Below, piece after piece: positions 1 to 7,138 of a stretch of DNA of 15,537 nucleotides. Position numbers and translations under genes: made by a program. Position 1 is the stretch's first letter, and each line of letters begins with the position of its first letter. A model generated the notes under the pieces. It ran no database searches, was not told where the DNA came from, and saw only the letters and a list, made by a program, of their open reading frames with translations. Source of the stretch: DATFXM01 sp035315885. GTDB lineage: Bacteria; Acidobacteriota; Blastocatellia; UBA7656. The stretch is from contig DATFXM010000192.1 in assembly GCA_035315885.1 (NCBI GenBank), positions 1 through 15,537 of the forward strand. The letters run 5' to 3'.

Positions 1-191
1 CCTCTGTAGTCCTGGACCGCCTCGTCACCACCGATCGACCGGATATCTTCAATCGAAACCGTCCTGGAAAGATTATCGGCCGGCCTGAAGTACGCCACCC
101 GCAAAGACCACAATGAGCCTATGGCGATAACCGCAGACACCAGAAGCAGGAGAACCCAGCTTGCAACGAATAGAAGTTTTGGGCCGTTCAT
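1..191 (-). CDS. N-terminal fragment of a membrane-anchored protein of unknown function
   Basis: Reading the minus strand from the ATG at 191-189, an open frame runs to the left edge, giving 63 residues. It begins MNGPKLLFVASWVLLLLV, continues through a hydrophobic stretch to about residue 30, and then becomes soluble (RPADNLSRTVSIEDIRSIGG). One N-terminal membrane helix, or an uncleaved signal anchor, is therefore visible. I do not recognise the family. No good Shine-Dalgarno sequence precedes the ATG. The gene lies downstream of the M20 peptidase gene on the same strand, but a long inverted repeat (211-258) sits between them and may separate their transcription. The reading frame, the clean membrane segment and normal codon use make it a likely real gene, truncated only by the window edge. 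Confidence 0.6.
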   Translation of the reverse strand, partial: MNGPKLLFVASWVLLLLVSAVIAIGSLWSLRVAYFRPADNLSRTVSIEDIRSIGGDEAVQDYR

Positions 192-210
192 TTCGTGTAC
201 CCCGGGAGAG

Positions 211-258
211 AGTGCTGAGTGCTGAGTCAGGGAACCTCAGGACTCAGAACTCAGCACT
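211..258. repeat. Imperfect inverted repeat (AGTGCTGAGT family), possible terminator
   Basis: AGTGCTGAGTGCTGAGTC at 211-228 pairs with GACTCAGAACTCAGCACT at 241-258, matching at 17 of 18 positions around a 12-nt loop. Each arm is itself a near-duplicate of a TGCTGAG/TCTGAG unit. It begins 3 bp past the stop codon of the M20 peptidase gene and precedes the next minus-strand gene. It could act as a stem-type terminator, but no T-run follows it on either strand. The modular arms look like a dispersed intergenic repeat. Confidence 0.7.
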
Positions 259-260
259 TC

Positions 261-1502
261 TCATTCTCCTGTTCCCGCAAGGGCGACTTCGAGAAGTATC
301 GTCTTCTTTATTCCCTTATAGAAGGGCTCGATCTCACACCATTCGCCCAGCGAGTGATCGCCGCCGCACGGGCCTGCTCCTGTTGAAATCGCCGGCAACC
401 CGGCAAGCAACACAACGTTGGCGTTGTTCGAGGCAGTGTTTGAAACCGTTACCCCGTCGAACCCCATCGCACGGTGAACGGCTTCACCCATCCTGACGAT
501 GTAGGAGTTTCGGTGTCCCGGAATCTGCGCCGCAGCGAGTTTCTCTTCAGGGAATTCCGTCTTCACCTGCATCCCGTAGCGATCGGCCTCCTCCTTCAGA
601 ATCTGCGCGATTTTGCGCTCGAAGTCGTCGATAAGACGCTGATCAGTTGAACGAAGATCTAGAGTAAACCAGGCGTCCGCGGCCTTCGCGTTCACAACCG
701 AGGACCCACCGAGCATCCCGATATTCAGATTAACCTCGGGATCGCGCGGCAAATCAAGTTGGCTGATTCTGGTTATCGCCCTGGCAAGCGGTACCGTAGC
801 CGAATACGGCGGCGTCTTCGAGCGCGTGTGACCGCCCGGGCCGATGAAATGATGCTTGTACCAGTTGATCCCTATGCCGCCATAGGTCAGGCCCTGGTAG
901 CCCCCGTCAAGCGCGACATACTCACCGATTCGGTCCCGGTTCTCGGCTACGAATGCTTTTACTCCGCCAAACGAAGTCTCCTCCTCGACCGTAAAGACAA
1001 AAATCAGGTCTGACTTTGTGCGAATACCCGCTTGATCCAGCGCTCGAATTGAGGCGAGCAAGGCTTCAACGTTCCTGGTGTCGTCCCCGACACCGGGAGC
1101 ATACAGCTTACCCTCTCGAATCTCGGCTTTGATCTTCAAGCCCTCTTGAAAAACAGTGTCCAGGTGCGCGTCAAAGACCACCGCTTTTTCGTCATTGGAC
1201 GTCCCCTTACGAAGCGCGATCAGATTCCCTTTTGAATCGTAATAGATTCGGTCGAGACTACAGCGTTCCAGAATCGCTCGGACCGCTTCGGCTCGGGCGC
1301 GTTCTTTTCCTGACGGAGCGTTGATTTCGGTCAGGGCGATCCACTCGTCGAGTATCGTCTTACGAGATGCGTCCACTTGTTGAAAAGCGCCCTTGAGTTC
1401 AGGCTGAGAGGCCAGTCTGGTAGCCTCGGCGGTCATATCCTGCGCGCGGCTCATTCCGGCCAGCAGGCACGCACAAACGAATATGAACAGAGTTTTCCTC
1501 AT
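261..1502 (-). CDS. Secreted M20-family metallopeptidase (PepT-like)
   Basis: The 413-residue product has a signal peptide (MRKTLFIFVCACLLAGMSRA, cleavage likely near residue 20), so it probably acts in the periplasm or outside the cell. Di-zinc M20 peptidase motifs are visible in order: the first metal/activating motif FDAHLDT (H113, D115), the bridging aspartate in GVGDD (D140/D141), the catalytic and ligand glutamates in VEEE (E173-E175), an aspartate in ALDGG (D199), and the C-terminal histidine in GGDHS (H383). A dimerisation (lid) insertion is expected at about residues 205-325. The family removes N-terminal residues from peptides or hydrolyses acylated amino acids. Overall similarity is to tripeptidase/PepT-like members, but the substrate cannot be told from sequence. 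The start is supported by GAGGA a few bases upstream of the ATG. The phosphatase gene lies 96 bp upstream on the same strand, so the two may be co-transcribed. Confidence 0.88.
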   Translation of the reverse strand: MRKTLFIFVCACLLAGMSRAQDMTAEATRLASQPELKGAFQQVDASRKTILDEWIALTEINAPSGKERARAEAVRAILERCSLDRIYYDSKGNLIALRKGTSNDEKAVVFDAHLDTVFQEGLKIKAEIREGKLYAPGVGDDTRNVEALLASIRALDQAGIRTKSDLIFVFTVEEETSFGGVKAFVAENRDRIGEYVALDGGYQGLTYGGIGINWYKHHFIGPGGHTRSKTPPYSATVPLARAITRISQLDLPRDPEVNLNIGMLGGSSVVNAKAADAWFTLDLRSTDQRLIDDFERKIAQILKEEADRYGMQVKTEFPEEKLAAAQIPGHRNSYIVRMGEAVHRAMGFDGVTVSNTASNNANVVLLAGLPAISTGAGPCGGDHSLGEWCEIEPFYKGIKKTILLEVALAGTGE

Positions 1503-1598
1503 TCGTTCCTCATGAATTTTGAGAATGAAAGACGGTATTCTAGATGGAGCCGGCTAGGCACGCAAACACCGCTGGTAGCATTGTTAGTTTGGAACCAG

Positions 1599-2210
1599 CT
1601 ACTGCCGCGTGGCAGTCGCGGCGGGAGCGGTCTGAGGCTGGGGCTTCGTTGCGATATCACGAGCGAAGTCGTGGATGTAGTTCTTCATCCCGACCTCCCA
1701 GAATTTGAGCCCAAACTGCCTGGCCTCGTCGATAGCCTTGTCATCGGTCCAGCCCTGGCGTGAGATCCTGTACAACGCCACTATCATGCCGGTGCGATCT
1801 GCCCCGTAGTGACAATGAACGAACGCTGGTTGGTTCTCGGGCGCGTCGATCAAGGACAGGATCTTTTCGATGGCGTCAGGAGAAGGTCTTTTCAAACCTG
1901 AGAGAGGCACGTTGAAATAACGCATTCCTGAACCGGTGACGAACTTCTCCTCGGAGGCTGCGATCTCGTCCGTTCCACGCAGGTTGATGACCGACTTAAC
2001 TCCCATCGATGCGAGTTGCTCAATGGCCTCCTTAGAAGGTTGAGCGCCTCGGAACAGTTGTGGGCTGACCTGGTGAAAATTGCTCAGACCCGCAATGCGG
2101 GGCAGCGGGGCTGACTGGCCGAGCACGGTTGGACTGAAAAGGACACAGAGGGTGAGCCAGAACAGCACACGACCGCGAAGTGACTGCTGCGCTACTTTTA
2201 CTGCGTACAT
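1599..2210 (-). CDS. Secreted Cys-based dual-specificity (TpbA/SIW14-like) protein phosphatase
   Basis: The 203-residue product has an N-terminal hydrophobic export segment (about residues 15-31, ending VLGQ). A compact phosphatase fold follows, with NFHQVSPQLFRGAQPS, the strand VKSVINLRG, and the signature loop HCHYGADRTG at 132-141. That loop is the CX5R motif, with nucleophile C133 and R139. The GADRTG form is typical of bacterial TpbA-like and fungal SIW14-like phosphatases. Family members dephosphorylate Tyr/Ser/Thr on proteins or, for SIW14, inositol pyrophosphates. TpbA of Pseudomonas is periplasmic. The loop that normally carries the general-acid Asp (about 101-110, VPLSGLKRPS) has none; the nearest is D112. 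The C-terminus (residues about 187-203) is low-complexity Pro/Ala/Thr. The start ATG lacks a clear ribosome-binding site. It is probably the first gene of a two-gene unit with the M20 peptidase. Confidence 0.85.
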   Translation of the reverse strand: MYAVKVAQQSLRGRVLFWLTLCVLFSPTVLGQSAPLPRIAGLSNFHQVSPQLFRGAQPSKEAIEQLASMGVKSVINLRGTDEIAASEEKFVTGSGMRYFNVPLSGLKRPSPDAIEKILSLIDAPENQPAFVHCHYGADRTGMIVALYRISRQGWTDDKAIDEARQFGLKFWEVGMKNYIHDFARDIATKPQPQTAPAATATRQ

Positions 2211-2260
2211 AACGGAGGCGAGTAGTTTACCACTAAATAGGGCGATATGCAGTAGGCAGT

Positions 2261-2411
2261 TTAGTTTCGGTTTCGGGTTTCTGGTTTCGATTCACGGGAG
2301 TCAACAGCTCCTTGCTGACCACAGCAAATCGGTTGAAGCAGTAAACGAGAAACTAGAAACCAGCAACCCCAACCCCCAAACCCGAAACCCCAAACCCGAA
2401 ACCCTAAAACC
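2261..2411. repeat. Telomere-like CCCGAAA/GGGTTTC intergenic inverted repeat
   Basis: The left arm (2261-2288) consists of GGTTTC/GGGTTTC units. The right arm (2348-2411) is the opposite-strand version, including two tandem 14-bp units AAACCCGAAACCCC (2378-2391) and AAACCCGAAACCCT (2392-2405). The arms flank about 60 bp of non-repetitive sequence. The element sits in the divergent intergenic region between the phosphatase (minus) and tricorn protease (plus) genes, so it could influence both promoters or simply be a dispersed simple repeat. It cannot be a CRISPR array because the units are too short and there are no unique spacers. Confidence 0.65.
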
Positions 2412-2424
2412 GACTGGGTTCCCT

Positions 2425-2453
2425 TTGAGTTGTAACCCGAACAGGTTTATAAC
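2425..2453 (+). promoter_or_regulatory. Candidate sigma-70 type promoter of the tricorn protease gene
   Basis: TTGAGT (2425-2430) and TATAAC (2448-2453) are separated by 17 bp on the plus strand. This predicts transcription starting near 2460 and a leader of about 80 nt before the ATG at 2542. The spacing is ideal and both hexamers match consensus moderately. It lies just downstream of the CCCGAAA repeat. Confidence 0.35.
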
Positions 2454-2541
2454 CGTCTTTGTAAATCAAGATTTTCGCCACGGGTTTCGTTACTCTAGCA
2501 CTACACCCATTTCTCAGACTTGCTCACAACAGGAGAACCCT

Positions 2542-5500
2542 ATGAAGTTAAGACTTCCAGCGCTGGCTGCGTTCACTCTCTTGGTCGCCTCCGCTTCGGC
2601 TTCAGCTCGCGAAGTGAAGCTGGTCCGCTATCCCCACTACCATCAGGGCCGGATCGTGTTCACTTATTTGGCTGACATCTGGACAGCCAGCGAAGACGGA
2701 CGCGACGTCAAAAGGATAACAGTTCACCACGCCAGGGACGTCTACCCCAGATTCTCGCCTGACGGGCGATGGATCGCCTTCTCAAGCGACCGAAACGGCA
2801 ATATGGACGTCTTCATTGTCCCAAGCGAAGGCGGAACGCCAAAGCAACTTACCTTTCACTCTGCCGATGACACGGTGCTGGGCTGGACTCCGGACTCCAA
2901 AGCGGTATTGTTCTCCTCAAATCGCGGCGACGACTTTATGCCGAGGCTCTACACCGTCGCGGTGGACGGCGGCATCGAGCGCAACGTCGGATCTGACATG
3001 GGAATAAGCGCCTGCTTCTCCCCGGACGGAACAAAGCTGGCGATCAATCGAAAGGGTCAGGTCTACTGGCGCAAGTACTACCACGGGGCGATGAACACAG
3101 ATGTGACGGTGATGGACATCGGGGCAAAGAAATTCACCACCATTACCGACTACGATGGCATCGACTCGTGGCCGATGTGGTCCCGCGACGGGTTCATTTA
3201 CTTTGTCAGTGATCGCGAAGGCAATGGCTTGACCAACATCTGGCGCGTAGCGGAAGCCGGAGGAAAGGCTGAGCGCGTGACCTCGTTCAAGACTGGAGAC
3301 GTTCGATTCCCCGCAATCAGCGCCGACGGAAAGGTCATCGTCTTTGAACACGATTTCGGCGTCTGGAAACTCGACGTCGCAAGCAAGAAAGCTTCGCCTA
3401 TAAGACTGGACATCTCCGCTGAGACTCAGGACAACGTCGCTGAGATGCGCGATTTCACTTCGTCGGCCGACGACTTCGACCTCGCGCCCAACTCTCGAAG
3501 GATCGTGTTTTCCGTTCACGGCGAGATATTCACTGCGCCCACCGAAGAGGGCGACGAACGCCAGATTACCGATAGCCCGGCGCGAGACCAGTCGCCGGCT
3601 TATTCACCCGATGGTAGGTGGATCGCCTTCATATCAGACCGCAGCGGGAGAGAAGAGCTGTACGTCATAGCGGCCGACGGAGCGGGCGAGCCACAAAAGA
3701 TCACAAACATCGATGCATTGAAGTTCGGCTTTGAGTGGTCGCCAAACTCCAAGGAAATCGCATTCGTAGCTTCCGACAACAAGCTCCGCAAGTTCGTGAT
3801 CGAGAGTAAACAAACCATCGAGCTTTCGACATCCAGATTTGGCAACATCGGCGCGCCTCAGTGGTCACCCGACGGAAAATGGATCGCATTTGCCAAACCG
3901 GACTACACCAGGACCTCGGATGTTTACCTGATTCCATCGAGTGGCGGTCAAGAACGAAAGGTCACCTTCGACTCGGCCAACGACCTCAACCCGCGCTTCA
4001 GTCACGATGGACGAAAGCTGTACTTTGTGCGAACTGACAGCGGCGGAGGCGGCGGGCGAGGAGGCGGTGGCGGAGGTCAATTAACCGCCCAAATCTACTC
4101 CGTAGCGCTCGAGAAAGAGGAGCGCGATCCGTCCGATCCGGAAGATCGGCCCGATTCGGAAAACGATCAGGCGCCGGAGGCCGCAGCGCGCCGCGCGCAA
4201 CAACAGCGAAATCAGCCGCCTCGCGACGTCAACATCGATTGGGCCGGGCTCAAGCGAAGGACTCGCCAGTTGACGCGCATGCCTTCGTCCGTTTTTAACT
4301 ACGCGGTAACTCCTGACAGCAAGACAATCGTTTTCGTAACCACCGAGCTTGGGAGCGCACGACCGGCACCGGTACCGGTCATCTACACCATTGGTGAAGA
4401 TGGCCGCAGGCTGACGAGGTTGACTACTGGCGAGGCTCAAAACGCTGAACAAGGACCGGGTGGCCCGATCTTTGGAGGCTTCGGCGGCGGAATTTCACAG
4501 CTCAATGTCTCGCGCGACGGCAGAACGCTCTATTTCAAAGAAGGGCCCGCGATCTATTCCGTCGCTCTTGCAAGCGGACCCGGCGCCGCCTTTGGCGGTG
4601 CCGCCGGTTTACAAGGGGTGGCGCCAAATGCCGGCTCGGGCGGACGGGAAGGCGTAAAGCGCCGCCTGACCTTTCACGCGCAGGTCAAGATCGATCGCAA
4701 CGCAGAATGGGCGGAGATGTTTGACGACGCGTGGCGAACGATGAAGTACCGCTTCTATGACCCGCAGATGCATGGAAAGGACTGGGACGCCGCACGCGCG
4801 AAGTATCAGCCGCTTGTCGAGTTCGTAGGGGATCGACAGGAGCTGCTCAACATAATCAACGAGATGATTGGCGAGCTGAACGCATCACACACCGGGGCAG
4901 CTCCTCCGCCGCGGGGACGCGATTCTCGTGAAGTAAGCGTATCGACTTCGAATCTCGGCGTAGAGCTGATCGAAGACGCGGCAGCGGGGCGCTACAAAGT
5001 CACGTACGTGTACGAGGAGGGGCCTGCAGACAAGGATTGGGTGAAAGTATCAGTCGGCGATTATCTGATCGCCATAAACGGAAGGCCAGTCAAGGCGGGG
5101 GACAACTACTTCGAACTGCTCAACCACCATTTGAACCGCAAGCTCGAAGTAACTTTCAATAACAAGCCGAGCGACGAGGGGGCGTGGAGGACACGAATCG
5201 AGCCTGTGAATACACAAGCGTACTCGCAGCTTCGGTACGAGCGTTGGGTCAAGGACCGCCGGGCAATCGTAGACAAGCTTTCCAACGGGCGAGTCGGTTA
5301 CCTTCACATTCAAGCGATGAACGAGCCTTCGTTGAGAAAGTTTGAAAAGGAAGTCCGCGAGAATCGCAACAAGGAAGCGCTGATCATCGACCAGCGATGG
5401 AACGGCGGAGGAAATATAGAACAGGAGCTGCTGGCGATCCTGGTTCAGAGGGAGTATCAGATCTGGCAGCCGCGCGGTACCGAGCCGACGGGGCGACCCT

Positions 5501-5868
5501 TTGCTGGTTTCTTCGGACCAAAGGTTGTTTTGCAGAACTGGCGTTCGGCGTCGAACGCCGAGATGTTTCCTGCCGGTTTTCGCGCGTTGGGTCTCGGGAA
5601 AGTGATCGGGACTCCTACGATGGGAGCTGTGATCGGGACGGGGAGTTATTCACTGATCGATGGCTCTACGGTTCGGACGCCGGGAGTGGGAGTATTCCTT
5701 GCGGACCAGAAGCGGACCAACATGGAGAACTACGGCGTACAACCCGACGTTCTTGTTGAAAACACTCCTGAGGACAATATCGCTGGAAAGGATCGTCAGC
5801 TTGAAACGGCAGTTCAAGAACTGCTGAAAGAGCTGGGAACTCGGGTCCAGCAGGCTAAGCGGGAGTAG
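2542..5868 (+). CDS. Exported tricorn-type serine protease (peptidase S41 family)
   Basis: The start is the ATG at 2542, preceded by AGGAG at 2531-2535. The longer open frame upstream to 2080 runs through repeat and opposite-strand gene sequence and is not coding. The product is 1108 residues; the archaeal prototype has about 1070. A signal peptide covers residues 1-22 (cleavage after SASASA). Two beta-propellers follow, rich in TolB/PD40 repeats such as FSPDGRWIAFSSD (about 70-82), YSPDGRWIAF (about 353) and WSPDGKWIAF (about 440). A helical C1 domain spans about 722-785, a PDZ domain about 798-887, and the protease core about 907-1095. The tricorn catalytic tetrad is all present: S782-H783 (NASHTG), nucleophile S1004 (RSASNAEMF) and E1062 (MENYGV). 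The H-S and S-E spacings (221 and 58) nearly match the archaeal enzyme. A Gly run (about 500-512) and an acidic/Gln-rich linker (about 525-565) interrupt the second propeller. The family degrades oligopeptides; the export signal implies periplasmic or extracellular peptide processing. Confidence 0.93.
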   Translation: MKLRLPALAAFTLLVASASASAREVKLVRYPHYHQGRIVFTYLADIWTASEDGRDVKRITVHHARDVYPRFSPDGRWIAFSSDRNGNMDVFIVPSEGGTPKQLTFHSADDTVLGWTPDSKAVLFSSNRGDDFMPRLYTVAVDGGIERNVGSDMGISACFSPDGTKLAINRKGQVYWRKYYHGAMNTDVTVMDIGAKKFTTITDYDGIDSWPMWSRDGFIYFVSDREGNGLTNIWRVAEAGGKAERVTSFKTGDVRFPAISADGKVIVFEHDFGVWKLDVASKKASPIRLDISAETQDNVAEMRDFTSSADDFDLAPNSRRIVFSVHGEIFTAPTEEGDERQITDSPARDQSPAYSPDGRWIAFISDRSGREELYVIAADGAGEPQKITNIDALKFGFEWSPNSKEIAFVASDNKLRKFVIESKQTIELSTSRFGNIGAPQWSPDGKWIAFAKPDYTRTSDVYLIPSSGGQERKVTFDSANDLNPRFSHDGRKLYFVRTDSGGGGGRGGGGGGQLTAQIYSVALEKEERDPSDPEDRPDSENDQAPEAAARRAQQQRNQPPRDVNIDWAGLKRRTRQLTRMPSSVFNYAVTPDSKTIVFVTTELGSARPAPVPVIYTIGEDGRRLTRLTTGEAQNAEQGPGGPIFGGFGGGISQLNVSRDGRTLYFKEGPAIYSVALASGPGAAFGGAAGLQGVAPNAGSGGREGVKRRLTFHAQVKIDRNAEWAEMFDDAWRTMKYRFYDPQMHGKDWDAARAKYQPLVEFVGDRQELLNIINEMIGELNASHTGAAPPPRGRDSREVSVSTSNLGVELIEDAAAGRYKVTYVYEEGPADKDWVKVSVGDYLIAINGRPVKAGDNYFELLNHHLNRKLEVTFNNKPSDEGAWRTRIEPVNTQAYSQLRYERWVKDRRAIVDKLSNGRVGYLHIQAMNEPSLRKFEKEVRENRNKEALIIDQRWNGGGNIEQELLAILVQREYQIWQPRGTEPTGRPFAGFFGPKVVLQNWRSASNAEMFPAGFRALGLGKVIGTPTMGAVIGTGSYSLIDGSTVRTPGVGVFLADQKRTNMENYGVQPDVLVENTPEDNIAGKDRQLETAVQELLKELGTRVQQAKRE

Positions 5869-5872
5869 AGCA

Positions 5873-6010
5873 GGGACGCGGAGACGCGGGGACACGGGGA
5901 GGAGAGACGCGGTGAAGAGAGAAGCGGCGGCTTCGTGCATGTTCTGTGCGCCCCTTTGCTCATTCTCTCCACTTCCCCCGTCTCGGTGTCCCTCCTCCCC
6001 GCGTCCCTCC
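5873..6010. repeat. GACGCGG-family intergenic dyad repeat, copy A
   Basis: The left arm (about 5873-5921) starts GGGACGCGGAGACGCGGGGA and includes CACGGGGAGGAGAG. The right arm (about 5960-6010) is its imperfect reverse complement, with TCTCCACTTCCCCCGTCTC, GGTGTCCCTCCTCCCC and GCGTCCCTCC. The arms enclose about 40 nt. It starts 4 bp after the tricorn stop codon and ends exactly where homology to the delta-60 remnant ends. It could form a large stem in the tricorn mRNA 3' end and protect or terminate the transcript. Related copies occur at 8964-9160, 13125-13182 and 14653-14705. Confidence 0.75.
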
Positions 6011-6516
6011 ACGTTCGTACGGTACCTGCGGCGACTATTTTGCCGTCGCCCTGGAGCGAGACCATTGATCGCATCGAACTGCCCGAAGAAGTCGGTCTTA
6101 ACCTGTCCTCCGGAACCAAATCCAGCATCGACGCTCCCGTCGGAGTTGTACCGTGCAAGCGCAAAGTCAACCTGGGACGTGATCGGTTCAATGGTTTGTC
6201 CCCCGACTACGAATCGGCCGTCCGGCTGGATAACGATCGCAGCGGCAACATCATTGTCCCCGCCAAAATCGGCGACGACCTTACCGCCCGAACCAAAAGA
6301 TGTGTCCAGCGTTCCGTCTGTGTTGTAGCGCGCTGCCAGGAAGTCCGAAGTGGTTCCGGTCCCAGATATCCGCTGAGATCCCGCGATCAGAATTCGGCCG
6401 TCAGATTGGAGTGCGACCGCCGAGGCACTGTCGTTACTTGATCCGAGGCTGATAGCAACCTTGCCGCCTGTACCAAAGCTCGAATCAAGCGAACCGTTCG
6501 TGTTATAAGTTAGAGA
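6011..6516 (-). pseudogene. Remnant of a delta-60 repeat (beta-propeller-like) protein
   Basis: On the minus strand, one frame from 6516 to about 6055 translates to almost three ~50-residue repeats. Each repeat has the pattern DGTLDTSFGSGGKV, then a QPDGRFVVGG-type strand pair, then an ARYN turn, as in the delta-60 (DUF5122) repeat of large secreted bacterial proteins. Examples are SLDSSFGTGGKVAISLG, ALQSDGRILIAG, TLDTSFGSGGKVVADFGG and VDAGFGSGGQVKTDFFG. There is no start codon: an in-frame TGA lies at 6519-6517 just before the homology. At about 6052-6057 the frame breaks; after the codons for NGLA, the expected QGDGKIVAAGTVRT continues only in another frame. The 3' side then stops at the GACGCGG repeat. 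Truncation at both ends plus a frameshift make a functional gene very unlikely. Intact relatives are usually many hundreds of residues long. Confidence 0.82.
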
Positions 6517-6519
6517 TCA

Positions 6520-7028
6520 GGTACAGGCGACAGAGATGATCCCACTCGCGGTCTCGACGCGGAGACTGTCCAGTCGATGCCGTTCAGAACCATTCAATCT
6601 GGTCTGCCCCGGTATCACCTTTAAGTAATTGCGCTGTTGTGCGCCGGCGCTGACGGAGGCGCCTGAGGAACGCGACCATCAATCAAGGGCGCATAGTGCG
6701 CGAGGATTGCGCGAGTGGAGAGTAGAGTGGAGCCGCGCAGTCTTCTTCAGTTTGCTTTCTGCTCGTCCTCGGGGCTGGGACAACAGCTTCACGAGGAATG
6801 ACAGGAGCCGCTCGAGCGAGTGAAATCTTACAGCCTCGTTTGTCGCCACGTGTTCAATCGTTCCTTCAAACTGCGGAGACTTATATCCGTCTCCCCCTGG
6901 AACCGAACGACATGCGCACTCGACTGCGCCCACTTGCTCATCGCGCCGCCGAGGATACCCGCGCTATACGCTCGAAGTCATATAGGAATGGTTCAAGTTA
7001 GGTGCAATTTTAGTGGAAAGTAACCGCA
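6520..7028. other. Gene-poor intergenic segment
   Basis: No open frame here has recognisable motifs, plausible composition and a ribosome-binding site together. Short frames exist on both strands (for example 64-84 codons within 6629-7001), but they are Arg/Ser-rich with no family resemblance. On the minus strand, sequence just upstream of the delta-60 remnant (about 6520-6640) continues open in the same frame before the TGA, but it does not look like delta-60 repeat. The segment is probably degraded DNA plus the upstream control region of the regulator gene. Confidence 0.5.
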
Positions 7029-7030
7029 GC

Positions 7031-7063
7031 CTCTTTTAAGGCTCTTTTAGAGCTTCTTTAGCC
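7031..7063 (+). promoter_or_regulatory. Three 11-bp phased direct repeats upstream of the regulator gene (candidate operator)
   Basis: CTCTTTTAAGG (7031-7041), CTCTTTTAGAG (7042-7052) and CTTCTTTAGCC (7053-7063) follow each other with exactly 11-bp periodicity, ending 75 bp before the regulator's ATG. Direct repeats with a pitch near 11 bp are the usual binding arrangement for OmpR/PhoB-type winged-helix domains (PhoB box), which is the domain the downstream gene encodes. Autoregulation is a reasonable inference but is not shown. A 9-bp core GCTCTTTTA (7041-7049) recurs upstream of the TPR gene at 14626-14634. Confidence 0.45.
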
Positions 7064-7138
7064 ACGCTTAAGGACTTGACCGCCACAAACGCGATACCTT
7101 GCGACAGAGTTGGCGAGCGTGTCAAAGGAGCAGCCGTA

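Noticed and set aside
2348..2411. CRISPR array
   Set aside because: The units are 7-14 bp without unique spacers, and no cas genes are present.
2080..2541. In-frame N-terminal extension of the tricorn protease gene
   Set aside because: It runs antisense through the phosphatase gene and across the CCCGAAA repeat. The ATG at 2542 has a ribosome-binding site and a signal peptide directly after it.
5935..6441. 168-codon plus-strand open frame
   Set aside because: It is antisense to the delta-60 remnant and begins inside repeat copy A. The minus-strand translation shows the genuine repeat pattern.
6584..6679. 31-codon minus-strand frame (MVAFLRRLRQRRR...)
   Set aside because: It is Arg-rich, without a ribosome-binding site or conservation evidence. 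It is probably chance.
7076..7100. TTGACC at 7076-7081 as a -35 box for the regulator gene
   Set aside because: No acceptable -10 hexamer lies 16-18 bp downstream; the nearest candidate, TACCTT, is only 13 bp away.
7076..7138. TTG start at 7076 for the winged-helix regulator
   Set aside because: There is no ribosome-binding site, and the added 21 residues do not belong to the domain. ATG 7139 has AAAGGAG at good spacing.
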